Both the position numbers and the translations under genes were made by a program. Positions 49,627 through 58,032 of a stretch of DNA of 64,000 bases are shown here, in pieces. This DNA comes from Polynucleobacter sp. Latsch14-2. GTDB taxonomy: Bacteria; Pseudomonadota; Gammaproteobacteria; Burkholderiales; Burkholderiaceae. Numbering within the stretch: the first letter of the stretch is position 1; each line of letters begins with the position of its first letter. The stretch is from contig NZ_JACVPL010000002.1 in the NCBI RefSeq assembly GCF_018881925.1, positions 62,001-126,000 on the forward strand, in the 5' to 3' direction. Under the pieces are notes generated by a model. The model made no database searches and was not told where the DNA came from. It saw nothing but the letters and a program-made list of their open reading frames with translations.

Positions 49627-50565
49627 TTACGCTCCAACACTTTTCATTCTTAATTCACGCGCCGTAATACGTGCCTTCTCGGCCTCATCCCGTAAGCGTG
49701 CAATTTCAGCAGTGGATACTTTTTCTAAATTTGAATAATCGAGTTTCCAGGCAGGATCTGCTGACCAAGTTAAAGGTGACTGCAGGGTGGTTCTTGGGGC
49801 TGGGGCGCTTTCCAAAAGACGTAAGGCCAATTCAAAATTCAGTGCTCGTGAATCTGGATCATTGGGCTTCGCAGCAGCATTACCCAAGGGGAAATCGCTG
49901 AATAAAAAACGGGGCACTCCACAGTACTCAACAATATCTTTAGCAGCACCCATTACGACCGTTGAAATCCCAGCCTCTTCCAAATAGCGTGCCAATAAGC
50001 TTTGGCTTTGGTGGCAAATCGGGCAATTAGGAATCAATACTGCAACATCAACCTTATCAGCTCGCAACATTTCTAAAATCCGAGGGGCATCTATTTCTAA
50101 GGTGTGGCGTTGGCTACGATTAGTGGGTAAGCCATAAAAATGCGATGATAACGCTTGAATACGCCCTGCTTGAACTGCCTGTTTTGCAGCATCCAATGGA
50201 AACCAACACGCACTATCCTCCATATTGGCATTGCGTCGATCAATCCCAACGTGTGCAATGCGAAGGTCAACCTCCTCATTCATTGCATGTAGATAGGGCT
50301 GATAAAACTTTGCAGAGGAATTGTATGGCGCACCAGTCCCTTGGTGACCCTTGCTGGAATCATAGGGAACTGCTGTTGTGATGAGACCTAATACGGACTC
50401 ATGTAAAGGCTTTTGCAATGACAAGAATGGCACATCGATATAGTGCGCCCAGACATAGGGCGTGTCATAACCCAAGCCAAGATAATAATTACGCGTTCGT
50501 TCAATATAACGAACCGGCTGATCAAGTTCACTAGCAAAACTCAGTTCGGAGGACTGACCCATCAT
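49627..50565 (-). CDS. GrdB-like (glycine/sarcosine/betaine reductase component B family) protein
   Basis: A cytosolic protein of 312 residues resembling the C-terminal part of the selenoprotein B family of glycine/betaine/proline reductases. Recognisable are VRYIERTRNYYLGLGYDTPYV, LRIAHVGIDRRNA, CWFPLDAAKQAV, ALSSHFYGL, and VAVLIPNCPICHQSQSL followed by EEAGISTVVMG. The redox motif is CPIC (Cys181, Cys184), with cysteine where relatives can have selenocysteine; no in-frame TGA is used. No other reductase subunits are nearby. It is divergent from a fumarylacetoacetase-family gene by 55 bp. The reaction is unknown. The first or second ATG may be the start; AAGGA fits the second. Confidence 0.6.
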   Translation of the reverse strand: MMGQSSELSFASELDQPVRYIERTRNYYLGLGYDTPYVWAHYIDVPFLSLQKPLHESVLGLITTAVPYDSSKGHQGTGAPYNSSAKFYQPYLHAMNEEVDLRIAHVGIDRRNANMEDSACWFPLDAAKQAVQAGRIQALSSHFYGLPTNRSQRHTLEIDAPRILEMLRADKVDVAVLIPNCPICHQSQSLLARYLEEAGISTVVMGAAKDIVEYCGVPRFLFSDFPLGNAAAKPNDPDSRALNFELALRLLESAPAPRTTLQSPLTWSADPAWKLDYSNLEKVSTAEIARLRDEAEKARITARELRMKSVGA

Positions 50566-50620
50566 TACATCCTTGTAAGATGTTACTCATCTAAATATCA
50601 AAACTGTATAGGAACTCATT

Positions 50621-51388
50621 ATGGCTCAATGGCTTAGATTTCAGCATCAAGAGAAAAGTGGTTTTGGTCAAGTGCTGGGTGACAACATCAGCGTTTATGC
50701 TGGCGATCTCTTTAATCAACCCACCGCGACAGGAGAAACGTTCAAGCTAACAGACGTCACGATTGACATTCCATGCACCCCCTCAAAGATGGTGGCAATG
50801 GTGGATAACTTTCACGCTCTTGTTACAAAACTTGAGCATGCGGTACCAGCAGAACCTCTCTATTTTTTAAAAGGAAATAACTCCTTCCTAGCAACTGAGC
50901 AGACCATTCAAACGCCAAAGTCTTATTCTGGGAAAGTAGTTTATGAAGGTGAACTTGGTATTGTGATCGGTAAAGATTGCTATGAAGCCAATGAAACAGA
51001 AGCCTCTAATGCTATTTTTGGCTACACCTGCGTCAATGATGTTACCGCCATTGAAATTCTCAACCGTGATCCAGGTTATGCACAGTGGACACGTTCTAAG
51101 AGCTTTAACACCTTCGGAGTATTTGGTCCATACATCACGACCGATGTTGATCCTAGCAAGCTACACATCAAGACGATCCTAAACGATCAAGAGCGTCAAA
51201 ACTATCCGATTGCCGATATGATCTTCCCGCCAACAAAATTGGTAAGCCTGATTTCGCAAGATATTCCACTGCACGCTGGCGACATTATTGCTTGCGGCAC
51301 TTCAGTAGGCGTCGGCTCCATGAAACCCGGCAGCAAGGTGAGCATCATCATTGAGGGGGTTGGGCGCTTAGATAACCGCTTCGAATAG
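50621..51388 (+). CDS. Fumarylacetoacetate hydrolase-family protein
   Basis: An enzyme of the FAH superfamily (255 residues), whose members hydrolyse or decarboxylate 2-oxo acids in aromatic or sugar-acid catabolism. Typical segments are YFLKGNNSFLATEQTI, YEGELGIVIGKDCYEA with metal-ligand glutamates, GYTCVNDVTAIEI, SKSFNTFGVFGPYI and GDIIACGTSVGVG. A weak promoter TTGTAA-17-TATCAA (50573-50601) and an AGGAA Shine-Dalgarno precede it. It sits between the divergent GrdB-like gene and convergent PanE-like gene (2 bp). Substrate unknown. Confidence 0.85.
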   Translation: MAQWLRFQHQEKSGFGQVLGDNISVYAGDLFNQPTATGETFKLTDVTIDIPCTPSKMVAMVDNFHALVTKLEHAVPAEPLYFLKGNNSFLATEQTIQTPKSYSGKVVYEGELGIVIGKDCYEANETEASNAIFGYTCVNDVTAIEILNRDPGYAQWTRSKSFNTFGVFGPYITTDVDPSKLHIKTILNDQERQNYPIADMIFPPTKLVSLISQDIPLHAGDIIACGTSVGVGSMKPGSKVSIIIEGVGRLDNRFE

Positions 51389-51390
51389 CA

Positions 51391-52410
51391 TTAGTAGCCC
51401 GACACAGAAGGCAAGGCTAGACTGCCTCTTGAGGCCTGCACATTGACATCAAGGTATTTGGTTAACGCAAAAACAGTATTCAGACACGATGTTGGTGTGT
51501 CAGTAATTTTTCCTAGCTCGATGACGGAACCCAATAATGCATCGATCTCTAAGCTGCGGCCAGCTTCTAAATCTTGCAGCATAGATGTTTTGTGTTTGCC
51601 TACCTTTTCCGCACCAGCAATGCGACGTTCAATATCAACGCGGAAGGTGACGCCAAGCTTTTCGGCAATTGTTTGTGCTTCAGCCATCATGCTACGTGCC
51701 AACTCTTTGGTTAGTGGATACTGGCAAATACCTTCCAAAGTTCCATGCGTTAAAGAGCTAATTGGGTTGAAAGTCATATTGCCCCACAGCTTCAACCAAA
51801 TCTCTGAACGAATATCCTCAAGAATGGGAGATTTAAATCCAGCAGCGCCCATCATTTCGGCAACCTTCTGAATCCGTTCTGTAACTTTGCCATCTAACTC
51901 GCCCAAGGGGAAACGATTTCCTTCAACGTGACGAATTACACCAGGCGCTTGAGTGAAGGTTGCGGGATACACTACGCAACCAATAATGTTGTCGGGATTA
52001 ATGGCGCGCTTTGCAACACCGCCAGCATCTACCGTTTCGACTGAATGGTCTTTGTATTGACTCGATAGCTTTTGGAAATACCACCATGGAATTCCATTTT
52101 GCATTGGAATCAAAATAGTCTCAGGTCCCATAATGGCAGCTAAGTCATTAATGATTGGCTCAACTTGGTGCGCTTTTACTGCCAAGATGACAACATCCGG
52201 CTTTTCGACATCAGTTATTTTTTCTACCGCCTTAACTTCAGCTACCAATGGCTCTGGCTGATCATCCATGATCAAGGCAAGGCCGCGCTCCCGAATAGCG
52301 GCCAAAGTTGCGCCACGCGCAACAACGGTTACCTCATTACCTGCGCGCGCCAACATCACGGCCAGGTATCCGCCAATGGCGCCACCTCCACCGATCACAG
52401 AAATTTTCAT
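51391..52410 (-). CDS. 2-dehydropantoate 2-reductase-family (PanE/ApbA) protein
   Basis: An NADPH-dependent reductase, 339 residues. The Rossmann start MKISVIGGGGAIGGYLAVML carries GGGGAIGG, followed by ILAVKAHQVEPII and IPMQNGIPWWYF with the conserved Asn. The C-terminal domain has SEIWLKLWGNMTFNPISSLT with the catalytic lysine, then SMLQDLEAGRSLEIDALLG. True ketopantoate reductase for pantothenate is possible, but family members act on other 2-oxo acids, and the neighbours (FAH-family enzyme, SSS symporter) suggest catabolism. Confidence 0.85.
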   Translation of the reverse strand: MKISVIGGGGAIGGYLAVMLARAGNEVTVVARGATLAAIRERGLALIMDDQPEPLVAEVKAVEKITDVEKPDVVILAVKAHQVEPIINDLAAIMGPETILIPMQNGIPWWYFQKLSSQYKDHSVETVDAGGVAKRAINPDNIIGCVVYPATFTQAPGVIRHVEGNRFPLGELDGKVTERIQKVAEMMGAAGFKSPILEDIRSEIWLKLWGNMTFNPISSLTHGTLEGICQYPLTKELARSMMAEAQTIAEKLGVTFRVDIERRIAGAEKVGKHKTSMLQDLEAGRSLEIDALLGSVIELGKITDTPTSCLNTVFALTKYLDVNVQASRGSLALPSVSGY

Positions 52411-52535
52411 AGGAACTCCGCAAAAACAAAAAATATTGAATTAATGCAATATTAGAGGAGATTATTGTGCAGTGCAACAAAAAAGAGCACCTGTTTTTAA
52501 GGCATTTCTGGTTGTTTGCGCTAAATTCTGATGCT

Positions 52536-53948
52536 TTAAATAGGCTTTAGTAGCCCTCTGGGCACTAGGCCACCCATCAGCATCCCGATAATGCTTGCCA
52601 ATAAGCCGGCCAACTGTGGGGGCATGATGGCGTTGGGCGCCAAAACCTCACAACTGATCCAAACGGTAAGACCAAAAACTACAGCCAACAATCCACCCAG
52701 AGAGTTAGCTCGTGACCAGTACACGCCAAAAGCCAGGGGAACAAATGCAGCGACTAGAGTCACTTTGTATGCGCTCTCAACCATTTTAAAAATCGATAGC
52801 TGAGAATTGAGTGCAAAGAATGTGACGATCACTGCAAAACAGAGCACAGTGAGACGCATGATCTTTAAAAGATCTTGGTCGGATAGGTGCTTAAAGAAAC
52901 CTCTCACAATATTTTCTGCAAAGGTTACTGAAGGCGCCAATAGGGTTGCACTAGCGCAACTTTTGATTGCGGAGAGCAAGGCGCCGAAGAACATCACTTG
53001 AGCAATGATGGGTGCGTGATTCAGAATCAACTTTGGCAAAATCATTTGCGGATCAGTATTGAGATACTGATTAACTAGGTCCGGGCTAATCAGCGTTGCT
53101 GAATAAGCCAAATAAAGAGGCACAAAAGCAAAAATAAAATAGAGCACGCCACCAAGAAGGGCTGCCTGAACTGCGATATTGACATTCTTTGAAGAGGTAA
53201 TCCGCTGGAAAACGTCTTGTTGTGGAATGGAGCCTAGCATCATGGTACATAAGGCGGCAACAAACCCAAGAATGGAGGCGAGGTTCATCTCAGGCCAAAA
53301 ATTGAACTTACCAGCTGCAGAAGCATGCTCAATCACTACGCCGATGCCCCCTGTCTGCATCGTCATCTCGCCACCGATATAAAGCATACCTATGACAATA
53401 ATGATCATCTGAATAAAGTCGGTAATCGCTACAGACCACATGCCACCAAAAAGGGTGTAGATCAAAACGCTACCTGCACCGATGAGCATTCCGCCTGTTT
53501 GAGAAATACCCCCCTCAGAGACAACATTAAATACCAGACCAAGCGCTTTAATTTGAGCTGCAACCCACCCTAAATACGATACGACGATGCAAAGCGTCAC
53601 CAAGACTTCTACGGTTCGCCCATATTTCTCACGAAAGAAGTCGCCGATCGTGAGCATGCGACGATTGTATAAATGACGGGCAAAAAAGAGGCCTACCAAA
53701 ATTAAGCAAAGCGACGATCCAAAAGGATCCGCAACAATACCGCCAAAACCCTCTTTTAAAAAAGTAGCAGGAATACCCAGAACCGTCTCAGATCCAAACC
53801 AGGTTGCAAATACGGTAGCAGTAACGATTGGCAGGGGCAGGCTGTGGCCTGCTGCTGCAAAGTCAGCTGTATTTTTAACGCGTAATGCAGCCCACAAGCC
53901 GATGCCGACTGACACAACCCAATAGATGATGACAAACCAAATCAACAT
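52536..53948 (-). CDS. Sodium:solute symporter family transporter
   Basis: A 470-residue inner-membrane transporter of the SSS family with about 13 hydrophobic helices. Signatures include FATWFGSETVLGIPATFLKEG near helix 2 and GGMWSVAITDFIQMIIIVIGM, plus GALLSAIKSCASATLLAPSV around the Na+ site. Family members carry proline, pantothenate, acetate and other organic acids; the cargo here is undetermined. It lies 125 bp upstream of the PanE-like gene on the same strand. A TATAAT -10 stands at 53980-53985 upstream. Confidence 0.88.
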   Translation of the reverse strand: MLIWFVIIYWVVSVGIGLWAALRVKNTADFAAAGHSLPLPIVTATVFATWFGSETVLGIPATFLKEGFGGIVADPFGSSLCLILVGLFFARHLYNRRMLTIGDFFREKYGRTVEVLVTLCIVVSYLGWVAAQIKALGLVFNVVSEGGISQTGGMLIGAGSVLIYTLFGGMWSVAITDFIQMIIIVIGMLYIGGEMTMQTGGIGVVIEHASAAGKFNFWPEMNLASILGFVAALCTMMLGSIPQQDVFQRITSSKNVNIAVQAALLGGVLYFIFAFVPLYLAYSATLISPDLVNQYLNTDPQMILPKLILNHAPIIAQVMFFGALLSAIKSCASATLLAPSVTFAENIVRGFFKHLSDQDLLKIMRLTVLCFAVIVTFFALNSQLSIFKMVESAYKVTLVAAFVPLAFGVYWSRANSLGGLLAVVFGLTVWISCEVLAPNAIMPPQLAGLLASIIGMLMGGLVPRGLLKPI

Positions 53949-53979
53949 CGCCGAAGTTCTCCCACAAGAATTTGCTCAA

Positions 53980-54010
53980 ATTATATGGCTTTGTCATTTT
54001 TAATAGTTAA
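53980..54010 (-). promoter_or_regulatory. Candidate promoter of the symporter gene
   Basis: Minus strand: perfect -10 TATAAT (53980-53985) with -35 TTAACT (54005-54010) at a long 19-bp spacing, about 32 bp before the symporter ATG. Confidence 0.4.
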
Positions 54011-54056
54011 GGAATTTGAGCTGCACTAGGATATATAGGTCTGACATAATTGCCCT

Positions 54057-55034
54057 GTGAACCTCGCAAGCGATAATCCCCAAACTGACCTGGACTACCA
54101 AAAGACTATCCTAAAGTCAGTCTCTCGTACATTTGCTCTTACCATTCCCCTTTTGCCGCCAATCATTGAAAAGGTGGTTGGCAACACCTATCTACTGTGT
54201 CGTATTGTGGACACCATTGAAGATGCCGCAGATCTCACCCCCGAGACCAAAAAAGACTTATCCAATCTATTTCTAGAAGCGGTACTTGAAAAAGTGCCGG
54301 TTGATTCATTTCTTGCTCCCTGTCTTCAGGCACTTAAAAATTATTCCAATCAGGATGAATTAGATTTAATTACACATACCCCAATTGTTATACGCATTCT
54401 GCGCACCTGCTCGAGTCATGATCAAGCAGCAGTAAGTCGCTGTGTTTCCATCATGTCTAAGGGAATGTCTCATTTTCATAGCAGGCAAACTAAGGCAGGC
54501 TTAAGAGACATGGTCGAATTTGAAGAATATTGCTATGTGGTGGCCGGTGTCGTCGGCGAACTCCTCACGAGCGTCTTTCGACACTACTCTCCACAATTTT
54601 CAAACAATATTCAGGGCCATGAAAATCTGGCAATTTCGTTTGGTCAAGCCTTGCAAATGACCAATATCCTCAAAGACTCTGTCGAGGACCAAGCAAGGGG
54701 GGTATCTTGGAAGCCGGCGCACACGAGCCAACTTGAACTGCTTCAGATTGCCTACGAAAAACTGAAAGATGCTTTAACCTACACCCTCCTAATACCTAAT
54801 GAGCAAGTGGGCATGCGCCGTTTTTGCTTTTTAGCTTTTGGTCTTGCGGTACTCACTCTGGATAAGATTTTGGCGCAAGATCGCCTGCACAAGAAGGGCC
54901 AATTAAAACTCTCAAGAATGACGGTCTGGTTTTTTTACGGCTTTACAAAAATTGCTGCTAGCAACGATATGCTGATTAAAGTCTTTTTTTACCTATGGTC
55001 TAGCCCCCTCAAGAAGCTTGGCACAAAGTACTAA
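54057..55034 (+). CDS. Squalene/phytoene synthase-family protein, squalene-synthase-like
   Basis: A head-to-head isoprenoid condensing enzyme. Both Asp-rich motifs are intact: DTIED (52-56) in YLLCRIVDTIEDA, and DSVED (207-211) in QMTNILKDSVEDQARGVSW. YCYVVAGVVGELLTSVF resembles the squalene synthase signature more than the phytoene synthase one. The 325 residues end in a weakly hydrophobic helix that could touch the membrane. It starts at GTG (54057). No squalene-hopene cyclase or carotenoid gene is in the window, so the product is unknown. It converges on ogt. Confidence 0.8.
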   Translation: MNLASDNPQTDLDYQKTILKSVSRTFALTIPLLPPIIEKVVGNTYLLCRIVDTIEDAADLTPETKKDLSNLFLEAVLEKVPVDSFLAPCLQALKNYSNQDELDLITHTPIVIRILRTCSSHDQAAVSRCVSIMSKGMSHFHSRQTKAGLRDMVEFEEYCYVVAGVVGELLTSVFRHYSPQFSNNIQGHENLAISFGQALQMTNILKDSVEDQARGVSWKPAHTSQLELLQIAYEKLKDALTYTLLIPNEQVGMRRFCFLAFGLAVLTLDKILAQDRLHKKGQLKLSRMTVWFFYGFTKIAASNDMLIKVFFYLWSSPLKKLGTKY

Positions 55035-55041
55035 GCTCGAA

Positions 55042-55554
55042 CTAAAGAACACCCTCGTGTTGCAAAAGCCAAATTTTGATTTGGCGATAGAACCCAGGCG
55101 AATCTTCCTTCATGTAGCCCCCGACACCTTGCGCAGAAACCACTCGATGGCATGGCGCAATCAGGGGGTAGGGATTGGCGCCACATGCCGTTCCCACTGC
55201 TCTTGGACCACTTTTAACTTTCTTCGCAATCTCACCATAGGTACTCGTGCTGCCCAGTGGAATTTCTTGAGTAGCTCTCCACACCTTTTGCTGATGCAAT
55301 GTACCGACAGGCTTTAAGGGTAAATTAAATTGACATCTGGGGTTCTTGAAGTAATGTGCGCATTGCTTTGCCACCTCTTTAGCCAATTGATTACCAGGCA
55401 AACTCAAAGGGGTCTTCGAGGATAGGTAATCAATTTTGGACAGCATGAGACTGCCATCTACCATCTCCGTCAAAATACCCAAACGGCCAAAAGGGGCCTC
55501 AATAACGCAAAACTGGGTGTTTAGGAGCGCAGTGTTCTTATCTTGCGGGGTCAT
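55042..55554 (-). CDS. ogt: Methylated-DNA-[protein]-cysteine S-methyltransferase
   Basis: A suicide DNA-repair protein removing methyl groups from O6-methylguanine. The active site PCHRV is in LIAPCHRVVSAQGVGGY, preceded by the helix-turn-helix segment SGPRAVGTACGANPYPL and the QQKVWRATQEIPLGSTSTYGE block. I chose the ATG at 55554 (170 residues); an ATG at 55584 adds ten residues that do not look homologous. No Ada N-terminal domain is fused, so this is the Ogt type. It converges on the squalene-synthase-like gene, 7 bp apart. Confidence 0.93.
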   Translation of the reverse strand: MTPQDKNTALLNTQFCVIEAPFGRLGILTEMVDGSLMLSKIDYLSSKTPLSLPGNQLAKEVAKQCAHYFKNPRCQFNLPLKPVGTLHQQKVWRATQEIPLGSTSTYGEIAKKVKSGPRAVGTACGANPYPLIAPCHRVVSAQGVGGYMKEDSPGFYRQIKIWLLQHEGVL

Positions 55555-55672
55555 AAGGAAGAATCTTACACAAGCAAAGGGCATCTAACCAGATTTAGGA
55601 TAACGAAACCTATAGCCTCTGAAATAGCAGTTTGCTATATTGAATCTTCCATATTCTTTGTAGGCATAACAG

Positions 55673-56962
55673 ATGGACAACTTTTTTGACGACTGGCCCT
55701 TTTTAGCTCAGGTCGCCCTCGTCTTATTTTTACTTGCCCTCTCCGGCTTTTTTTCCATGGCCGAAACCAGCATGCTGTCTTCCAATCGCCACCGGCTTCG
55801 TGCTATGGCAAATGGGGGCAATCCTGGAGCAGCCTTGGCTGAACGACTTTTGAAGCGAATTGATTCGCTACTCTCCGTACTCTTAATCTCCAACAATTTA
55901 ATTAACACCATCTTACCCATCTTGGTGACTGGAATCGCGCTTCATATTTTTGGTGAAAGTGGCTTTGTACTGACGATTGCAACCTTGGTAGTTGCTTTGT
56001 TGATTATTGTTTTTAGTGAAATCACGCCCAAAGTGATTGGCGCCGCATTCCCAGAAAAAATTGCTTCGCATGTGGGCTGGTTCATTCTCCCTCTCACCTT
56101 CATTCTGAAACCATTGCTTTGGTTTATTAACAGTTTTGTATCTGGACTGATGAAAGTATCAGGTCTACAGACCTCCACAGAAAATAGAGCCATGAGCAAA
56201 GAGGAGTTACGCAGCCTAGTGCTAGAATCAAATCGCTTTGTTTCTAATCATCATCGGAATATTCTGCTTAATTTATTTAATCTAGAAAATATCTTGGTGG
56301 ACGATGTGATGACGCCAAGATCCAAGATTGAAATTTTGGATCTTTCTAGGCCAATCGAAGAGGTAATTCAGCAATTAGAAACCTGCTACCACAATAAACT
56401 TCCCGTTTGCGATGGTGATTCTGAGCGCATTATTGGTATTTTATCGGTCAAAAAAACACTGACTCTTCTCGGTAACGCCAAGCTCAAGCATCAAGACTTT
56501 AAAGCCTTAGTAAGTGAACCCTACTTTATTCCGGGCGGTACACCAGTGTTGCAGCAGATGCAATTTTTTCAAGACAACCAACAGCGGCTTAGTTTAGTCG
56601 TCAATGAGTATGGTGAAGTTCTTGGCTTGGTGACATTTGAAGACATTGTCGAAGAACTCATCGGAGAGTTCACAACCTCGTTCTCCAATCTCTCTAATGA
56701 TCCTCATTGGTTAGTAGATGGCACATATCTAGCTAGTGGGAGCGCCTCCCTTCGCGATCTCAATCGACTGCTAAATCTAGATTTACCCCTAGATGGACCA
56801 CGTACACTTAATGGCCTTATTCTAGAAAAGTTGGAAGCCATCCCCGATCATGACGTCAGTCTTCGAATCGCCAACATCGTAATGGAAATAGTGCACTTTG
56901 ATGAGCAAGGCGTCAAAACCGTTAAGCTCTATAGACCAAATCTCTCTGCCTCTCAAGATTGA
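55673..56962 (+). CDS. CNNM/HlyC-CorC-family membrane transporter
   Basis: A 429-residue inner-membrane protein of the DUF21/CBS/CorC family, linked to Mg2+/Co2+ efflux. Four hydrophobic segments make the DUF21 domain (about 10-150), with FFSMAETSMLSSNRHRLR and VFSEITPKVIGAAFPE. A CBS pair follows (about 215-335, DDVMTPRSKIEILD and LVVNEYGEVLGLVTFEDIVEE) and a C-terminal CorC domain. It resembles YtfL/YfjD more than cytoplasmic CorC. Its TGA overlaps the TTG start of pilB by 4 bp, an unexpected coupling of a cation transporter and a pilus ATPase. Confidence 0.88.
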   Translation: MDNFFDDWPFLAQVALVLFLLALSGFFSMAETSMLSSNRHRLRAMANGGNPGAALAERLLKRIDSLLSVLLISNNLINTILPILVTGIALHIFGESGFVLTIATLVVALLIIVFSEITPKVIGAAFPEKIASHVGWFILPLTFILKPLLWFINSFVSGLMKVSGLQTSTENRAMSKEELRSLVLESNRFVSNHHRNILLNLFNLENILVDDVMTPRSKIEILDLSRPIEEVIQQLETCYHNKLPVCDGDSERIIGILSVKKTLTLLGNAKLKHQDFKALVSEPYFIPGGTPVLQQMQFFQDNQQRLSLVVNEYGEVLGLVTFEDIVEELIGEFTTSFSNLSNDPHWLVDGTYLASGSASLRDLNRLLNLDLPLDGPRTLNGLILEKLEAIPDHDVSLRIANIVMEIVHFDEQGVKTVKLYRPNLSASQD

Positions 56963-58032
56963 CTAGCCTTCAAGATGACTCCCTAATCATTCGTACCTGG
57001 CATGAAATTTCTGTTAATGCACTTCATTCTAGGGCGACTGATATTCACATTGAGGCGGGAGCTCAAGAAACCCTAGTACGCATTCGAGTCGATGGGCAAT
57101 TAGAGCTTCAGTCACGCTACCCCATTGAATTGCATGAGCGCCTGATTACTCGCATCAAAATATTGGCGCGTTTAGATATTGCAGAAAAACGACTTCCGCA
57201 AGATGGCAGACTCTGTGTTGGTCATGACTTTTGTAAACCTAATACTGATTGCCGGGTATCTATTCTCCCGACCCTATATGGCGAGAAAGCTGTCGTTCGT
57301 ATACTGCCCAGTCAGATTGAAGAGCTGAGCCTTGATCGACTTGGGCTTTTGCCAGAACAATTAGCAATATTACGCAATGCGATTCATCAATCCAATGGTC
57401 TTATATTAATCACGGGTCCAACTGGCAGCGGAAAAACTCGTACCCTTTATAGCTGTCTGAAAGCATTGAATCTAATACACCGCAATATATGCTCGATTGA
57501 AGACCCAATTGAAATTCGGCTTCCCGGCGTGAATCAAGTCGCTTATCACCCTCGCGCAGGTCTTGATTTTGCATGCATCATTCGCGCCCTGCTCAGGCAA
57601 GATCCAGATGTCATCATGATTGGCGAGATTAGAGATGCGGCAACAGCACAGCTTGCCATTCAAGCATCTCAAACTGGTCACCTTGTTCTCAGTACCTTAC
57701 ACACCCGCAACGCTAGAGGCGCACTAATACGACTCAAAAGCTTAGGAATTGATCATGAGTCCATCGATTCTTGTTTACTCTGCGTAAGTTCTCAGCGATT
57801 GATTCGCAGTCTTTGTATGCACTGCCAGAAAGAAAAAGAGGGTTCTTTATGCAATCGATGCAAAGGTTCAGGCTATTTCGGAAGGCTTGGTGTTCATGAA
57901 GTCTTTAGTGCTACGCAACTACAAAAAGAAGATGCTTGCGACCTCACGATGTATGCAGCGGGCATGCGCCACATTCAAGCCGGACTTATTAATGAAGTCT
58001 CCCTTCTATCTGAGGTGGGAACATGGCATTGA
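56959..58032 (+). CDS. pilB: Type IV pilus/type II secretion assembly ATPase, short PilB/GspE
   Basis: A hexameric traffic ATPase for pilus extension or secretion. At 357 residues it lacks the roughly 150-200-residue N1 domain of PilB. It begins near the N2 core with SRATDIHIEAG, then has Walker A GPTGSGKT (153-160), the Asp box around CSIEDPIE, Walker B RQDPDVIMIGEIRD (213-226) and His box STLHTR. The zinc tetracysteine is short: CMHC (286-289) and CNRC (298-301). The start is TTG at 56959, inside the 4-bp overlap with the CorC-type gene; no in-frame ATG lies nearby. It overlaps pilC by 10 bp. Confidence 0.9.
   Translation: MTSLQDDSLIIRTWHEISVNALHSRATDIHIEAGAQETLVRIRVDGQLELQSRYPIELHERLITRIKILARLDIAEKRLPQDGRLCVGHDFCKPNTDCRVSILPTLYGEKAVVRILPSQIEELSLDRLGLLPEQLAILRNAIHQSNGLILITGPTGSGKTRTLYSCLKALNLIHRNICSIEDPIEIRLPGVNQVAYHPRAGLDFACIIRALLRQDPDVIMIGEIRDAATAQLAIQASQTGHLVLSTLHTRNARGALIRLKSLGIDHESIDSCLLCVSSQRLIRSLCMHCQKEKEGSLCNRCKGSGYFGRLGVHEVFSATQLQKEDACDLTMYAAGMRHIQAGLINEVSLLSEVGTWH

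Noticed and set aside
49627..50565. Selenocysteine in the GrdB-like protein
   Set aside because: The motif reads CPIC with cysteine codons at both positions; no in-frame TGA or SECIS-like need.
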